From positions 1 through 64,000 of the forward strand of contig MU270147.1 in assembly GCA_021432635.1 (NCBI GenBank): a stretch of 64,000 nucleotides of DNA, in the 5' to 3' direction. The position numbers and the translations under genes were made by a program. Of the stretch, positions 55,501 through 64,000 are shown in pieces. The first letter of the stretch is position 1. Each line of letters opens with the position of its first letter. Origin of the DNA: Thozetella sp. PMI_491. Taxonomy: Eukaryota; Ascomycota; Sordariomycetes; Chaetosphaeriales; Chaetosphaeriaceae. A model generated the notes under the pieces. That model did no database searches, had not been told where the DNA came from, and was given only the letters and a program-made list of their open reading frames with translations.

Positions 55501-56479
55501 TGGTGCTGTTGGCGAAGGTTGTGTTAGCTGGCTCGGTGGAGTTGTTGAAAGTGGGCCGCGACTGCCAGACGGTGAAGCTCCCAAGCTCGGTTGTCTCGAG
55601 GCCGGTTACGCAAGCTGCTTGGGTCCATGAATATAAGGCGTTTTGCACTTCCGTCAGGTTCCCGACGGCGCTCACGGCCACGCCGAAAGTCTCCGATGGA
55701 GTCTTCCCGATCCCACACAGCTGAGAGATAGTGGTCGCTGTATCACCGCTAGCTTTGATCTGTTTTGAGAGCGCTTCGATGGCGGAAGATACGGTGTCGT
55801 GGCCGAACCCAGAACCAATGTAAAGGCCCGCGAAGACGCCATTGACAGAGCTAAGCATCAGGGGCGCCGAGCAGTCCAACGAGAAGTACTGCACCAGCGC
55901 TTCCAGTGCCGTCACAGCATCCTCGCTTTTGCCGACGGCTTGACCGGATCTTGCCACCTCCATAGTTGCTGTCGTCTTGTACACGGGAGCAACGCACGCC
56001 TTACTAGCTGTAGCGTCTCGCGTGGGTAGGATGGCGGCCTCCCGTTTTATACCCGCCACTGAACTAGTGTTGCCTCCGGCGGTGCTGCTAGATTCAAGCG
56101 AGCAAACTCGCATCTTGGTGGGCGTCGTTCGGTCCGCGACCGGGTTGGAGACGACGAAGTCGAAGAGCAGAGGCTCACTGCAGCGCGAAAACTGGTCCAT
56201 AGACGTGTACTTTGTCCAGTTGCGAGGGTCCGTCGGCGCTGCGACACAAGCCACTGGACAGCGATGTAAATCTGGGTAATAAGAGCCTGGCTTATCGGTG
56301 CCTCTGAGCAGCTCCTCATCGCTCATGCTAAGGTAACCCAGTGCGGCCTGGACTTTCGACGAGATGGCCACTGGGGCGACCGATGACGGCTCCGCAAGTG
56401 CATGGGGCATGGACAGAGCCCACAAAGCGGTCATTGCTGTGGCGGCGAGGCCGTCACGGATGCCGTTGCGGCGCCTCAT
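49554..56479 (-). CDS. Giant LysM-CBM18-GH18 chitinase fused to a subtilase domain, 11 exons
   Basis: Exons: 56479-55044, 54981-54125, 54054-53986, 53913-53878, 53801-53402, 53350-52690, 52632-52481, 52422-51951, 51880-51226, 51174-50884 and 50818-49554. All phases match, giving about 2,097 residues. The start is the ATG at 56479, opening a signal peptide. Two LysM domains (about 362-409 and 425-474) precede a CBM18 (CPLNACCNVWGNCG, about 515) and a GH18 domain (about 573-925). GH18 has DGIDFDWEYPG with catalytic Glu about 692, MTYDLHG and IDWAVDLQAF. This half is a fungal subgroup C chitinase, akin to yeast killer-toxin alpha chains. A Pro/Thr-rich linker leads to dibasic sites and an S8 domain: FLENG in place of the Asp motif, ASHGTMVAS (His), LIAAGN (Asn), GTSYATPLVAG (Ser). 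A Cys-rich tail follows. The acceptor at 51175 is the least certain. Confidence 0.82.
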
Positions 56480-59432
56480 GTCCAACTACCGAGTCCCGAG
56501 AGGCCCCGGTATCGAGAAAGAAAATATTGACCAAAGTTAAGAATAAATAGACACGTTTGAGGCGTAGGAAAGTCGCGCGGCAGGAAGCTAGAGCATAGAT
56601 AGAATATATATGCTAACCGGCCTGTCGCTCGGTGCAGTAGCACGCATCGACTCCTTCACGTGTGGGTATTGCTGCAGGGATCGCTTCAAGTCTGATTGGT
56701 GCTAAACTCGAAGGCAAACCAACTTGGAGGTCTTAGCACAGGAATGGCTCAGATCCACCTTGGATTGGATCCCTATAGTGCAATTTCCTACGATCCTACT
56801 CGCTTCTCAGAGGTTCTATTACTGCGCCTGGCATTTTCCAAGCGAATGGGAACCCCCCCTAGCTGAGAATCAAGCCACAAAATTCTATATAACAATTCCT
56901 CGAAGCTTACCTTATAATCCCAACGTCCGGGGGGGGTCACGTTTCTTGATTGATACCTTTTGTTTTTTGTGGCCAGTGCTAAACGGCTTCGTTTGACACA
57001 GCCACCAACCTTTTGGATTGCTTGCATGATTGCAGGTTCAAGGTTAATGATAGGTGATGATGGTATGTAAGAGCTAAACAAAGACGGGCCGAGACAAATT
57101 TCTCCGGTCAGTTGGGCCTCCAAATCTCCATAGTTACTACTGTACTCCTTTAATGATTTCTAGGGTGGGAAGGCTAGGTCCCGGAGTAACACCGCCGTAA
57201 AATCTGAGCAACAGAAGTTCCTGATCAGCCCCAATTATTTTTTGGATCGCCCAGCCGTCTAAAGCCAATCTATACCCCTAGTTTATGTGCCCGTAGAGCC
57301 CGGCCGCATGTGAGGTAGGTACTGGACTAGCAATCACTCGGGGGTTATTAGAGTACTGAACATTCACTCTACTATAGTGGGGCTTGCGACTAGTGTTCGG
57401 GTTTGGTCTAATTACGGTATTTGGCGATGTTGGAAAAGGGATACTACGTATGATTGGCTTGTGTGACTAAGGTGCTGTAAATTGCATGCTAGCGTTGCAA
57501 CTAGGGGTGGCGGCAGATGCAAGGGGTATTTAAGGCTGAAGGAGCTGCTAAGCCATGAGACCCTGGGCTGTATAGTGTTTACAACCTGCCTGGGAACCCG
57601 ATCCCGAGGCTCGTCGCTGGTCGCTGGTCGCTGGATCCTTCTTGATTTGCCAGATGGCTTAAGGCGGGTTATCAGGGAAGCTGGGCACAGTATATACCGT
57701 GGGCTGTGCGCTCACCAGCCAAGCGCGGTAGTGTCCTCGATGGAGTAACTTCTTTTGCCTTTCCATTTCCAGGATAGAAGCTCCATGAGAACTGGTAAGG
57801 CCGCCCTCCAATAGAGGAGTATGGTAAGATATGGGCGATGTATATCATATATGGGATCGAGAATTTAAATTAGTCGCCGAAAATGAAGGCCATGTAGATA
57901 TTGTCTAGGCATGAGCCTCGTGCCTAGGGTCTCACTCCGCATGGGCGTCAGCACCTACTGGAAGCAGGTATATGCATGACCCGCTTTGGTCGGTAAATCG
58001 TTGGTACTGCAAAGTCGACCATATTCATCGACAAGGTCGTCGACTAGGTAGAAAACGCATTAGGAAGCAGATGTGGCGGCTTCTCGCTCATATCGTTAAC
58101 CACGCCGCACCATGACACCTAACTCCCTTGCCGTGGTAGCCCCTAAAATAGATGGTACCTGTTATCTGTTCGTGAACAGCTTTATACTCCTGCATACTCG
58201 GATGAGAGATCATATAGCCCTGAGGTCCACCGGCCTATGGAACAATACCTAGACTTTGGTAGATGCATGGATGGGATGTTTTGTTGGAAATCAAGACTTG
58301 GATCGCCCTTCAGGCCCCGTGAGAGGTGGTAGATGGCAGTCGGGCGCCATGTTAGGCCAAACCACGATGAACAAGTGGCGCCGCTCTTAGACCAGCGCAT
58401 ATCTCCAGGTGCGAGTGCGGAGTTGCTTGCTGGGCCCGCCGCTCTCTGTTCACTCGAGGAAAAACCCTGCTGGATACCATTATGGGTCTAACATAATGCT
58501 TGCTAGTGGTTTGTGGGATATATGCGTCTCCTACATCACAACGGTCGCGTCAAACCAAATCGATGCTTATTCCGAAGGTCTAGACCCAATTTGCTCATTG
58601 GAGTCTAGCGCTTATCCACTCTCAATTATGCCCCACCTTTATCTAATTACCTTGGGTACCACAGACCACGATCCTACGAAATAGGTATCATGCCGCGATT
58701 CTGCTCCTGTCTAAGAGGGTTTGACCACGTCCCATCGACTTCGGAGCGAATGCTGGCGCCCCGGTCCACCACTCGCCCGATGTCGCGGGATAACGCAAGC
58801 GATAAGTTGCGGGGGCAAGAGACAGGCTGAGTGCAAATTCACCAGTTACTTGGTGCAAATAACCGGGATGGTTCCCGTTATAAGCACTAAGCCAGGTACT
58901 GCCGTGACATGATTCGCCAGTTCGCTCCAAGTCATCCAGCGGAGCTATAATATTAAAAACTGCCCGGCAATACCACCATACCATGACGCGAACAATACAG
59001 CTCCCCTGAAATAGTCCCTGGAATGAGGATTCGTTGTCTGTTTCGGGCAGGTGATCACAGGGACAGATCCAGCAGCACGACAAGCACAGCGGCACTGCAA
59101 CTGGCCGAAGCGTCGCTTAGGCATGTGCAGGGGAACCATGTCTCTGTACCAGCACAAAACTGTAGGTCTAGGTGCTCCCCATCACACCACAGCTACGCAT
59201 CTCCACCACCTCCGAGGCGCCAAGCCGCGTGGGACTGTGCAGCTGCAGGTTGCACTCCATATGGAGCCAGCGGCATCATCGAGGCTCATATAGCTGGAAC
59301 ATCTGGTTCCAAGGAAGGTCCAGAGCGGGCCATTTATAGATGCCGCAAGATAAATCGCTGATTTAGTCTATAGCTAGTGGCTCCATCGCTTTGCTCGCAG
59401 GGCTAGAGATGCCAGTGTGGTACATCTGCGTT
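56480..59432. other. Gene-poor stretch of about 3 kb
   Basis: Holds the chitinase promoter at its left end. No coding sequence recognised on either strand. A small tandem GTCGCTG repeat sits at about 57612-57632. Confidence 0.4.
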
Positions 59433-59531
59433 CTAGCGCCCGTTGATGCCCTTGGCGGGTTGGAAGAGTGCGCCGACGATTGGGTTGACCGAACCCAGTT
59501 TCTCCTTGATACGAATGTCCTGTACATACAG
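59433..59531 (-). pseudogene. Orphan terminal exon
   Basis: Thirty-two codons and a stop open directly after a good acceptor (CCTTTAG). They read LYVQDIRIKEKLGSVNPIVG and then a short tail ending KGINGR. The text is protein-like and complete at its 3' end, but no upstream exon of the same gene was found before the SDR remnant at 59563. The family is not identified. Confidence 0.35.
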
Positions 59532-59562
59532 CTAAAGGTGAGCCACGCAGACAGCGCCTAAT

Positions 59563-60793
59563 TCACTCCTCGCTAGCCTCGCACTCCCAGCCTGAAGAAT
59601 GCGGAGAAAGCAGAGCAGTCACCACTGATGGCACCCGTGCCTCGGCAGGTTCTTGGCTCGCTACAAAAGGCCTCAAGAGCCGCATAAACGATGCCACAAC
59701 TTGGCAGTCGACCACATCGCTCCCCGCCCGCCATCCGGGTACTTCATGAGGCAACAGGCATGTACGGCGCAAAATTGTGAACGATTTTCCATCTGTATTC
59801 GGACTCTTTTCGCCTTCAATCACCTTCTTCACTTCTTCGAGGGCCAGGCTCTTGTGGCTCGACCAGGAAGCAGCACCCTGGGGGCCAGGGTCATTGAGGA
59901 TATTGACCTGGCGCCAATTGTCGTTGATGTCAGCGACCTCGAGGATGGTTCCTGGCGGGTACTTGGGATTGGTCGCGACGACCATCATAGCACGTCCGAC
60001 GGCCTCTGGGTCGAGCAGGTGGTCTTTGACAGGGTCGAGGTAGCGCAACACCTCGGGGTGATCCGTAAACAAAGGCAATTCAGTGATGCCCGGCGCCACA
60101 CCAACTACGCGTATTCCGCTTATGCTATGCAGCTCTGCCATGCATCGCACGAACGAGCTGATGCCGCTCTTCGCCACTTGGTACAGCAGCATTATAATGC
60201 TCGCTTTCTGCGCCCCTGTGCTCGACACGTGCGGGATGATGCCCGGCTTGCCCGCTGCGAGCATCTTGGACACCGCCAGTCGTGTCATCTTGATCTGCGA
60301 CACGAGGTTGATATCAAGCAGTCAATAACGCCCATCAGTGTCGGCGTTGCTCAAAAAGCCATTGTGTGACTAGATTGGATATCGGCGTCAGCGTATGAAC
60401 CGAAGCTAGAGGGGCCGGTGCGCAGTGTACCGGCTCGAAGATTCCCGCGCTAGGGCACACGAGACATAGGATACCACCAACCTCGCGGTCGTACACCTCA
60501 AAGGCCTCCTTGGTCTTCTTCCAGTCAGACACATCGGATTGAAAATGGTGAATCCTGGGTTGATCCGGAGCGGGCGCTGATGGTGTGGCAAGCTACTCGT
60601 TTTCTGTGCAATGGAGTGCGATATCCATGATGACGACGGCATTTTAAAGCTCTTCCACGAAAGCCAGGTTGATTACTAGTGATATTTGGTCAGCGTTATC
60701 CTGTCTTTGGACCATACAGTAACGCGTACCTAACCCTGCACCGGTGGCAATGGTACCATTTCCCTTCACCTCAAGAACCTGTGTCATCGTCAT
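59563..60793 (-). pseudogene. Broken SDR (15-hydroxyprostaglandin-dehydrogenase-like)
   Basis: It starts at MTMTQVLEVKGNGTIATGAG (60793), where the cofactor loop is cut by what looks like an intron ending CACTAG. Then come NLAFVEEL with a stop, and LHSIAQK. DWKKTKEAFEVYDREVGGI and CPSAGIFEP (about 60440) lie in another frame. The catalytic half, 60310-59760, is well kept: INLVSQIKMTRLAVSKM, SSTGAQKASI, YQVAKSGISS (Tyr-x3-Lys) and RVVGVAPGITELPLF. In-frame stops and at least two frame changes in the first half make it a pseudogene. Confidence 0.7.
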
Positions 60794-60953
60794 GTCTTGT
60801 TTGTGCAGTTGGACGAGATAAGTGGATGTGATTATCGTGGTGCTATTTCCGACACTTATGCCGCACCCTAAACCTCACCTTATACGTCCGGGCTAGGCTG
60901 AATCTATCTTGTGTTATGGCCATTATGTACTTTCAACCCTCTGTTTAAAGAAG
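60794..60953. promoter_or_regulatory. Former divergent promoter of the SDR and MBL genes
   Basis: 160 bp between the facing 5' ends of two broken genes. No specific element was recognised. Confidence 0.3.
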
Positions 60954-61983
60954 ATGCCCTTCAACTACCTCATGACGCCACCTATAGACAGCGTGGAGTA
61001 CCTCGCACCTTTGGCGACATGGTCTTTCCTAGTGGAGAGCTCTAAGGGCGAGACGGCTCTGTTTGACCTGGGGGTGCCGCCGGAACGGGACCGATTTTCG
61101 CCGGCCATCCTCACGAAGCTTAATAACTCGGGATGGGATGTCAGCGTGGAGAAGAACGTAGCCGATATTTTGAAGGACCACGCCGTGGATCCTGCCGAAA
61201 TCCGCAGCTTGGTTTGGAGGTATCGTGCAACCCCTGCGCTAGTCTCCCTGACTTAGGGTCTCACTTGTTAGCCAGTCACTGGCACTGGGACCATATCGGT
61301 GACATGTCGACCTCTCTTAGCACGAAAGATCTTGTAGTCGGCCCTGGATTTAAAGAGGCCTTTGGGGCAGGCTACCCAACAATTGCAGACTCGCCTGTGC
61401 AAGAGAAGCATTAGGTGTAGGTGCATTGGATCTCCCCCAATAGAAGCACTGGTATTAAACGTCCCGGCAGAGGGCGAACTCTCCGCGAGATTGACTTTAG
61501 CTCGCAAGGACACTCAAGGCTGGCGCATTCCGGGCCTATGATTTCTTCGGCGACGGCTCCTTCTACCTCCTAGATACTACTGGGCACGCGATAGGGTACC
61601 TTGTGGGACTGGCACGCACGACGGCCGCCCCAGACACCTTCATTTTCATTGGCGGTGACCTCTGCCATAACGGCGGCGAGATAGGCCCATCACCGCTGTT
61701 TACATTACCACAAAGCACGCTCCCACTCTCCGACGCGCTACACGCATGCGTCGCTGGCTACCGTGGCGAACTAGACATGTTCCGCAAGCTGAACGAGAGT
61801 CGAGGTCGCGGGGAAGACCAGCCTTTCTTCGATCCTGCTATGGGCCTTGACATCCCTCTTACTATCAAGACCATCCGAGAGGGACAGGTAGCAGATGCAA
61901 AAGACAATGTGTTTTTTGTCTTTGCGCATGACATGTCCATCGAAGGCGTGGTGGACTCGTTTCCGACCACGGCAAACAAGTGA
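60954..61983 (+). pseudogene. Broken metallo-beta-lactamase-fold hydrolase
   Basis: ATG 60954 opens MPFNYLMTPPIDSVEYLAP and continues intact to IRSLVW. The zinc motif SHWHWDHIGDMS (HxHxDH) follows after a region where no splice gives the right phase. Then KDLVVGPGFKEAFGAGYP, a probable intron, REIDFSSQG, and after one further frame change FRAYDFFGDGSFYLLDTTGH, followed by FIFIGGDLCHNGGE. The C-terminus is intact to FAHDMSIEGVVDSFP. Fungal MBL-fold enzymes of this kind hydrolyse esters, thioesters or lactones and occur in metabolite clusters. Two single-base breaks argue for a pseudogene; sequencing error at both sites is the alternative. Confidence 0.7.
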
Positions 61984-62301
61984 AGGGCTAAGGGCGGGCG
62001 AAAGGCGGTGCTCTGGATGTTCTTAGAGGAGCTTAGCGCAGCCGTTGTGCCTAGTTAGACATTAGACATGTATCGGAATGCCTTCAGCAGATTACCGCGT
62101 AGTCCTTGTGGATATGAACTGAGGTGTCTGTAGGCTGCACGCTGACACAATTACAAGCCACAGTTTACAATAGATTGGTAGGCTGTGTGCAACTTAGCTA
62201 CCTAGAGATGCGAATTAGGACGTCTAGATGTATCATTGTTCACCATTTCGACCATTCCTAGGACTTGCTGCATGAGACGGATCTTAATCGAAAAGATGCT
62301 T
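61984..62301. other. Intergenic between convergent pseudogenes
   Basis: Nothing recognised. Confidence 0.4.
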
Positions 62302-63236
62302 CTAATAGAGTGTCTTCGGAATTTCGCGCCCTTTTTTCATGACATCTCTGGAACTTGGCCGAAATCTTATTCTTCTCGCCGTTGACCTGTGCTCAGGAAT
62401 AGAGGTGCTTGGGATTAATCTCGTCCAAGTACCAGGGATAGTCGTTCGGAGCTTCTCGCGGACAGAGAAGCCATTGCTGAGATATTGAAACAATTACCCG
62501 TGTTGTACTCATCGGTGCGTGGCATGAATGTGTCGATAAGCTCGTCGAAGCCGTCGACCGCCGCCCGCTTGACGTGGATGGTGCGGATGCCCCCGACCTG
62601 AGCCCTGGCAATCATCTGCATGATATATTTAGAGACATTCTCCGTGATGGTGGTGCCGTGTGAGATGGGTGCATTGGGGCCCAGGAACACTAGCGAGGAG
62701 AAGCGGATGAGCATGCCTTCTGACAACACGGAGCTAAGATGATGCCTTACTATAGTAGTTGGGGAGCTCGGGAATGGTGAGGCATAAGTATGCATGAAGA
62801 ATGTTCGGCTGTTTCCAGAATCGGTGAGGCTCATGCTATTTCGACCCGTAATAGGGAAGCGTAGTTCGAAGAAGACGTCGAGTCAGGTGGCGCAGGCGAT
62901 CGCGTCCACGGCGATATGCTCGCCTTTAGCCATCACAAGGCCACCCGTCTCTGCACGGCCGATATGCGCATCGGTAATCACGAGGACGTTAGGCTGGGAG
63001 AATCTTTCGAGGTAGCCGACGTCTGGAGGAATACGGCGGCAGTCAACGGTGAATTCTGGGATGATCTTATGTCCCAGGTCGGCGAAACGCTCACCGAGCA
63101 GCTTGGTCATGCTGTCATAAGCATTTTTGCGCACTTCATTCGCTGGTATGCCGCGTCTACTAGACTTACTACCTAGTCTCCGACCCTCCCGTGCGCGACG
63201 GCAGACATCTAGCTTCTGCTTCATCCCTCGCTGCAC
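62302..63236 (-). pseudogene. Broken Baeyer-Villiger-type flavin monooxygenase, C-terminal part
   Basis: Minus-strand text runs KLLGERFADLGHKIIPEFTV, DCRRIPPDVGYLERFSQPNV and AETGGLVMAKGEHI to CAT, where a TGA stop (about 62881) replaces the usual GFD. It resumes as ELRFPITGRNSMSLTD, SLVFLGPNAPISHGTTITEN, IMQMIARAQVGGIRTIHVKR and FDELIDTFMPRT. After a frame change come MFQYLSNGFSVRE and DYPWYLDEINPKHL. These are the C-terminal marks of StcW/AflW-like monooxygenases. The N-terminal FAD domain is missing from the region examined. Confidence 0.65.
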
Positions 63237-63352
63237 ACCTTCTTTTTGCGCAGAACTTGGTCCTTTGCTCTCTAGATCCTTTGCTCTCTAGGTCCTTTTC
63301 TCTCTACTCTTGCCTTTCTTACAGTCGTTCCTTTTACACACCATCCGCCAAG

Positions 63353-64000
63353 ATGGGTGCCCAGATCAGCTCTCCTTACTACCTCACTGACGGCCAGTAC
63401 TTCGTGAACAGCAGTAACATTATGACCGCCTCCTGGACCAATGTTTCCACTGCCTTTGCCAGTCCCATTGCCAGCAGCGCCTTTCCCATCGCGGGCTACA
63501 ACTAGACCAAGGCCATTCCAGGAAGCCCCTTGGCCAGACATAGAGTCAACCTGACGATATCCCGCGAGATGTCCATTTCCAAGGACATTGTGCAAGATGC
63601 TGTCGTCGCTAACGTTTGGCACCCTTTCTAGCATCATAGCCGACGAGAACTAGCTCAATGCCATAGACCCGTCCTGGTTCGTCTGCCGTCACGTATTTAT
63701 CTCTACCAAGCCAGAGGTAAAGCAGGCGGTAGACCGCGGCGCGGGCTGTTCGTTTTTGTCGTCCGCCTGTCAGGACTATCTCAAGGCTGGCCTGACAAAG
63801 GGCTGGGGCTAGCAGGACGACAAATTCATGTGCGGCGCGCTGGCGCTTGATGTAATGAGATGCGATTACAGTTGGGGCAACTACCGTACTATAGGTGGAA
63901 ACCGGGGGCATTCCGTGCCCAATCCGGTAGCGTTCCGAGATGGCTCCATAAGCGGACCAGCTGAGCGCGCCGCGCCGCAGGAGGATTTCCCTGCTGCAAG
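63353..64000 (+). pseudogene. Unidentified gene with premature stops, runs off the window
   Basis: A good pyrimidine-rich leader precedes ATG 63353 and MGAQISSPYYLTDGQYFVNS. The frame meets TAG at about 63503 and again near 63630. Later blocks in shifting frames read WFVCRHVFISTKPEVKQAVD, GCSFLSSACQDYLKAGLTKG and YSWGNYRTIGGN. Two of the stops are TAG where CAG (Gln) would fit, as C-to-T change would give. I do not recognise the family. Confidence 0.4.

Noticed and set aside
49554-56479. Two separate genes, a chitinase and a subtilisin
   Set aside because: Phases match through every intron between the halves and no start codon with a signal peptide precedes the S8 part; kept as the alternative to test.
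1-64000. CRISPR arrays, rRNA or tRNA genes, prokaryotic operons
   Set aside because: No regularly spaced repeats, no rRNA signature and no convincing tRNA T-loop or cloverleaf was seen; genes contain spliceosomal introns.

Overview
The window reads as nuclear DNA of a filamentous ascomycete (Pezizomycotina, most likely a Sordariomycete; the family assignment is inference). Genes carry short GT-AG introns of about 43-133 bp, several with CTAAC-like branch sites. The gene content is typically fungal: Zn2Cys6 and bZIP regulators, DHA2 and Dal5-type transporters, deuterolysin, proteinase K-like protease, Crh-type GH16, DUF3176, 2EXR and DUF4360 proteins, and a LysM chitinase. Coding density falls to the right, where decayed genes accumulate, as in accessory or subtelomeric fungal DNA.

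Layout. 0.7-2.7 kb: divergent Hsp70/actin-like ATPase candidate. 3-16 kb: a set resembling secondary-metabolite accessory genes (Zn2Cys6 factor, GH43-like secreted enzyme, DHA2 efflux pump, bZIP factor, SDR, membrane-anchored FAD oxidase), but no backbone synthase. 16-19.7 kb: gene-poor. 19.7-21.1 kb: proteinase K-like protease lacking its oxyanion Asn. 21.4-30.2 kb: a compact catabolic cluster made of a Dal5-type transporter, DhaK/DhaL kinase, RpiB-type isomerase, TIM paralogue, class II aldolase and a PdxA-type dehydrogenase. A near-identical CGG...GAAA...CCG element sits in the transporter promoter and in both divergent promoters of the cluster. The set fits tetrulose-phosphate and/or phosphotetronate catabolism. 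The PdxA frame is broken once.

31-35 kb: secreted DUF4360 protein and a deuterolysin. 35-48 kb: a gene graveyard (fungal transcription factor, SDR, HAD phosphatase and fructosamine-kinase remnants) around two intact genes, a DUF3176 membrane protein and a GPI-type Crh paralogue without catalytic acids. 48-49 kb: 2EXR protein. 49.5-56.5 kb: one 11-exon gene predicted to encode about 2,097 residues, joining LysM, CBM18 and GH18 chitinase domains to a C-terminal subtilase. 59.4-64 kb: broken SDR, metallo-beta-lactamase-fold, Baeyer-Villiger-type monooxygenase and an unidentified gene, probably the ruin of a metabolite cluster.

Exon borders were placed by eye from splice signals, phase and family conservation; none was checked with transcripts or database searches.
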